From positions 1-14,868 of the forward strand of contig JBAZEK010000013.1 in assembly GCA_041653995.1 (NCBI GenBank): 14,868 nt of DNA. Direction: 5' to 3'. The notes under the pieces are model-generated. The model searched no databases. It was not told the DNA's origin and was given only the letters and a program-made list of their open reading frames with translations. This document shows positions 13,057 through 14,868 of the stretch, in pieces. Position 1 is the first letter of the stretch; each line of letters starts with the position of its first letter. A program made the position numbers and the translations under genes. Source of the stretch: Dehalococcoidia bacterium (lineage in GTDB: Bacteria; Chloroflexota; Dehalococcoidia; GIF9; UBA5629).

Positions 13057-13692
13057 ATGGGACTAATCGGTAGAGCATGGAACGACGAGCTGGGCAAGGA
13101 AGTGGACATCTACGATACGGCGAACTCCGTGCCCGATGATTATGTGGGAACGCATGTGGCCATCCCTGAGGAAATCGTTCCTTACAATGAGCGCTTCATC
13201 GGCGGTCTGGCCTATCTCCGGGAGGCGACCACGGGCTCGATACCCAGCATCTATCCCATGCCTGCATCGCATCCCACGTTCACGCCTGACGACATATTCT
13301 ATCAGCAGCCGACCGGAGCATTGATACCGCTGCTCAAGCCCCTCCTGCCTTTCATCGTGCGCATCCTGGCCTGGGTGGCGCTCATGGTGGTGTGTATCGT
13401 GGTCGCGGTTACGTTGATGAATTATGGGCAGGACGTCACCGAATACACCAACCCAGACGACCCTGACGAGGTGTGCAAGCTCGTGACCATCCACACCTCG
13501 TTCTACGCCTACACCTACGACACCTGCACACAAGAGGTTGTGGACACGGCAGAGCTGCCTGGGGGTGGCGGCTCCATCAGCGACATAACCAATATGATAC
13601 TCACCGCGGGCCTGGTCCTAGGTGGTGGCTACATCGCCATCAAGTACATCTTACCAGAGTTGATGAAGAAAAGAGACAACAAGGGTGGTTGA
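13057..13692 (+). CDS. Two-helix membrane protein (211 aa)
   Basis: The N-terminal part (residues 1-85) is polar with several prolines. A membrane helix follows (LLPFIVRILAWVALMVVCIVVAVTLM, about 95-121), then an extracellular loop with two cysteines (EVCKLV, DTCTQE) and a glycine hinge (PGGGGSISD). A second membrane segment (MILTAGLVLGGGYIAIKYIL, about 181-200) precedes a basic tail (MKKRDNKGG). The loop cysteines probably pair. It begins five bases after the previous stop and lies in the surface operon. Two-helix proteins of this kind are common envelope components of archaeal viruses; no specific family was recognised. Confidence 0.7.
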   Translation: MGLIGRAWNDELGKEVDIYDTANSVPDDYVGTHVAIPEEIVPYNERFIGGLAYLREATTGSIPSIYPMPASHPTFTPDDIFYQQPTGALIPLLKPLLPFIVRILAWVALMVVCIVVAVTLMNYGQDVTEYTNPDDPDEVCKLVTIHTSFYAYTYDTCTQEVVDTAELPGGGGSISDITNMILTAGLVLGGGYIAIKYILPELMKKRDNKGG

Positions 13693-13696
13693 AACA

Positions 13697-13873
13697 ATGC
13701 CGAAAGTATCGAAGACCGGAATGTCCATGAGCATGTACGAGATGAAGGCTCTGGGCTGTGTCGGTGCGGTCGTACTGACCGCACTGCTATGGAATAGTGG
13801 ATGGCAGAAGTCCGCCGCAATGACCGCAGGAATGGCCACGGTCCTTGGGCTCGATACCTATTTGGGGGCATGA
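13697..13873 (+). CDS. Small hydrophobic membrane protein (58 aa)
   Basis: ATG 13697 follows GGGTGGTT within ten bases. A GTG at 13685 in the same frame would overlap the previous gene and is less likely. The product has a short basic start (MPKVSKTGMSMSM), a helix (LGCVGAVVLTALLW) and a second small hydrophobic segment (AAMTAGMATVLGLDTYLG), forming a helical hairpin. Size and hydrophobicity resemble small membrane-embedded capsid proteins of spindle-shaped or pleomorphic archaeal viruses, but this is a general similarity only. The next gene overlaps its stop as ATGA. Confidence 0.6.
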   Translation: MPKVSKTGMSMSMYEMKALGCVGAVVLTALLWNSGWQKSAAMTAGMATVLGLDTYLGA

Positions 13874-14073
13874 GAATGGCCCTCATGAGCAGGAAGACCG
13901 TCAAGTACGTGGCCCTCGGAGCGCTCGGTGCTCTATTAGTCTACGGACTGTATACAATGTCCAAGCAGCCCATTGGTGCCCGTCCCCGGATACCTACTGG
14001 ATACACCCCTCAGATGCCTTACGCGGGCTCTAACCTTCGCTGGGCGGATGTGAACAGCATCGAGACCTACTGA
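13870..14073 (+). CDS. Small N-terminally anchored protein (67 aa)
   Basis: ATG 13870 overlaps the preceding TGA (ATGA). The product starts MRMALMSRKTVK, a basic inside-facing end, followed by one membrane helix (YVALGALGALLVYGLYTM) and an extended proline-rich external tail (RPRIPTGYTPQMPYAG) ending NSIETY. ATGs at 13876 and 13885 are alternative starts. The frame is open back to 13801, but the upstream part overlaps the previous gene and reads as a shadow. It is a member of the surface operon; family unknown. Confidence 0.6.
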   Translation: MRMALMSRKTVKYVALGALGALLVYGLYTMSKQPIGARPRIPTGYTPQMPYAGSNLRWADVNSIETY

Positions 14074-14081
14074 GGGATGTC

Positions 14082-14534
14082 ATGAGGCTGGTCGAGGCCG
14101 CTCTCCTAGCCATAGGCGCGGTCGCGGTGGCTGCGTTCTTCAGCAAGAGTGTAGGAGGTGCCGTGACCGAGGGTTGCATGTGCTCCGGCTCCGATGCCAT
14201 CTACTTGCAGTGCCCGGACGGCAAGTACATCACCGTCAAAAGATGTGATGGCTGCAAGTACATCTACACTGATGAAACATGTGAAGAGGGTTGCCAAACG
14301 GGGCAGTTCATCTCTCAGTCGTGCGCCGACGGAGGCTTCATCAACGCATATGGATGCCAGAGCAATGAGTGGGTGCCGACCAATGAGTCGTGCCCTGATG
14401 CCCTGTGTGAGGAGGACTCGACCATCGAAGTGCAATGCTATGATGGGAGCATGATAGCACGCTCCAGGTGCACTGGCGGCCAGTGGGTGAACACAGGGCA
14501 ATCATGTTTAGAGAACGTCGCCTACTATCAGTAG
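14082..14534 (+). CDS. Cysteine-module surface protein with N-terminal anchor (150 aa)
   Basis: An N-terminal helix (MRLVEAALLAIGAVAVAAFF) is a signal anchor. The ectodomain is three successive cysteine modules of about 35-40 residues: CMCSGSDAIYLQCPDGKY...C, CQTGQFISQSCADGGFINAYGC..NEWV...C and CEEDSTIEVQCYDGSM...C..GQWV...C. These match the module before the repeats of the 9699 protein (CWDGSTIYGEVC..NEW). A GAGGG site lies five bases upstream of the ATG. The gene ends the rightward block; its TAG overlaps the stop of the convergent minus-strand gene by seven bases. It is probably a small envelope or spike subunit related by module shuffling to its neighbours. Confidence 0.72.
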   Translation: MRLVEAALLAIGAVAVAAFFSKSVGGAVTEGCMCSGSDAIYLQCPDGKYITVKRCDGCKYIYTDETCEEGCQTGQFISQSCADGGFINAYGCQSNEWVPTNESCPDALCEEDSTIEVQCYDGSMIARSRCTGGQWVNTGQSCLENVAYYQ

Positions 14535-14868
14535 AGCGCGTCCTCTGCTTTGTGTAGATAGTCGCATCCGTTCCTCCAGGTTATGAAGTAGTCCGCTTCA
14601 TATCCCAGGGAGGCCCGGTTGTCCAGCTTGTAGACCATGCCCAATGTGGTCTCTATCAGCCACCACTGCCCACTGGAGTCCATTGCCTCGACCCACATGT
14701 GGTAGCCTTCAGGAACGGAGCCGATGACCAGCCTGGTCTTGTAGCCAATCGATTCCAGCATGGAGCCGACAAGCATGGAAGTATCTTCGCAGTTGTGTCC
14801 GATGATACCGTTCTTGAACACGAAGGAGTGTGTACCTTCCACAGTTATGTCCATGGCCCGGCCTTCTC
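14528..14868 (-). CDS. Transglutaminase-like protein interrupted by an intein (C-terminal part)
   Basis: The frame enters from beyond the window and stops at 14528. Numbered from the methionine at 14854, residues 1-21 are the end of an intein (DITVEGTHSF, block F; GIIGHN, block G). The next residue, C22, starts an 87-residue C-extein. That domain is transglutaminase-like: C22 at the head of an EDTSMLVGSMLESIGYKTRLVIG helix-strand, H52 in YHMWVEA, and E68 in WLIETTLG where the family usually has Asp. C22 is thus both the intein +1 residue and the predicted catalytic cysteine. The methionine is not the real start, because the frame is open to the edge (EGRA before it). Possible roles are peptide crosslinking or cleavage, for example of cell wall or virion protein. 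The upstream intein body and N-extein are not seen. Confidence 0.82.
   Translation of the reverse strand, partial: EGRAMDITVEGTHSFVFKNGIIGHNCEDTSMLVGSMLESIGYKTRLVIGSVPEGYHMWVEAMDSSGQWWLIETTLGMVYKLDNRASLGYEADYFITWRNGCDYLHKAEDALY
14792..14868 (-). other. C-terminal splicing region of an intein
   Basis: The segment encodes the visible end of the intein. Block F reads DITVEGTHSF and block G reads NGIIGHN, with the penultimate His and terminal Asn needed for Asn cyclisation, followed by Cys at +1 (codon 14791-14789). All C-terminal splicing residues are intact, so the element looks functional. Whether it carries a homing endonuclease cannot be seen. Confidence 0.82.

Noticed and set aside
13764..13784. 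Perfect 8-bp hairpin GTGCGGTC / GACCGCAC with a 5-base loop
   Set aside because: It lies inside the 58-aa membrane protein gene with no T-run after it; GGTGCGGTCG is simply Gly-Ala-Val coding, so a terminator or operator is not supported.

Overview
The window looks like part of an archaeal virus, provirus or virus-like plasmid. The translation signals match the archaeal 16S rRNA tail (GGAGGTGAT-type ribosome binding sites), TATA boxes lie 25-27 bp upstream of the inferred transcript starts, small genes overlap as ATGA, and there are many short membrane proteins. No replication, packaging, portal, integrase or HK97-type capsid gene is visible, so neither the virus family nor the host can be fixed from this stretch. 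The viral reading is an inference from layout and protein character, not from a hallmark gene.

Layout. Two gene blocks diverge from a 193-bp regulatory region (6573-6765) packed with dyads and repeated half-sites. The left block (6572 down to 1, minus strand) starts with six genes of unrecognised family that resemble a structural cassette: a multi-helix membrane protein, a 218-aa beta-rich protein, a tandem pair of 111/109-aa paralogues, a 198-aa protein and a 150-aa beta-rich protein. A T-rich stop and a new promoter (3262-3338) follow. Next come three divergent copies of the DUF115/MptE-like Rossmann family, best known from archaeal pterin synthesis and from Maf flagellin glycosyltransferases, interleaved with small membrane proteins.

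The right block (6766 to 14534, plus strand) starts with a 579-aa protein carrying a C2H2 finger with a QALGGH motif, a long coiled coil, a zinc ribbon and a SAP/Rho-N-like tail. Three or four small helical genes follow. It then becomes a surface module: a protein with about seven 40-42-residue repeats and a C-terminal membrane anchor, an Ig-like tail-anchored protein, and several cysteine-rich proteins with N-terminal anchors. The same small Cys/DG/W module recurs across four of these genes. At the right edge a convergent minus-strand gene encodes the end of an intein joined to a transglutaminase-like domain. The intein's +1 cysteine is the predicted catalytic cysteine.

Working model (inference): the left cassette builds the particle; the DUF115 proteins may modify or glycosylate it, or the host surface; the right module decorates the envelope; the transglutaminase-like enzyme may crosslink or cleave a peptide substrate. 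Six promoters share one design, in which a TATA box is followed about 26 bp later by GAGGTATRTCC (or a near match) placed directly before the start codon, so transcripts would begin with the ribosome binding site.
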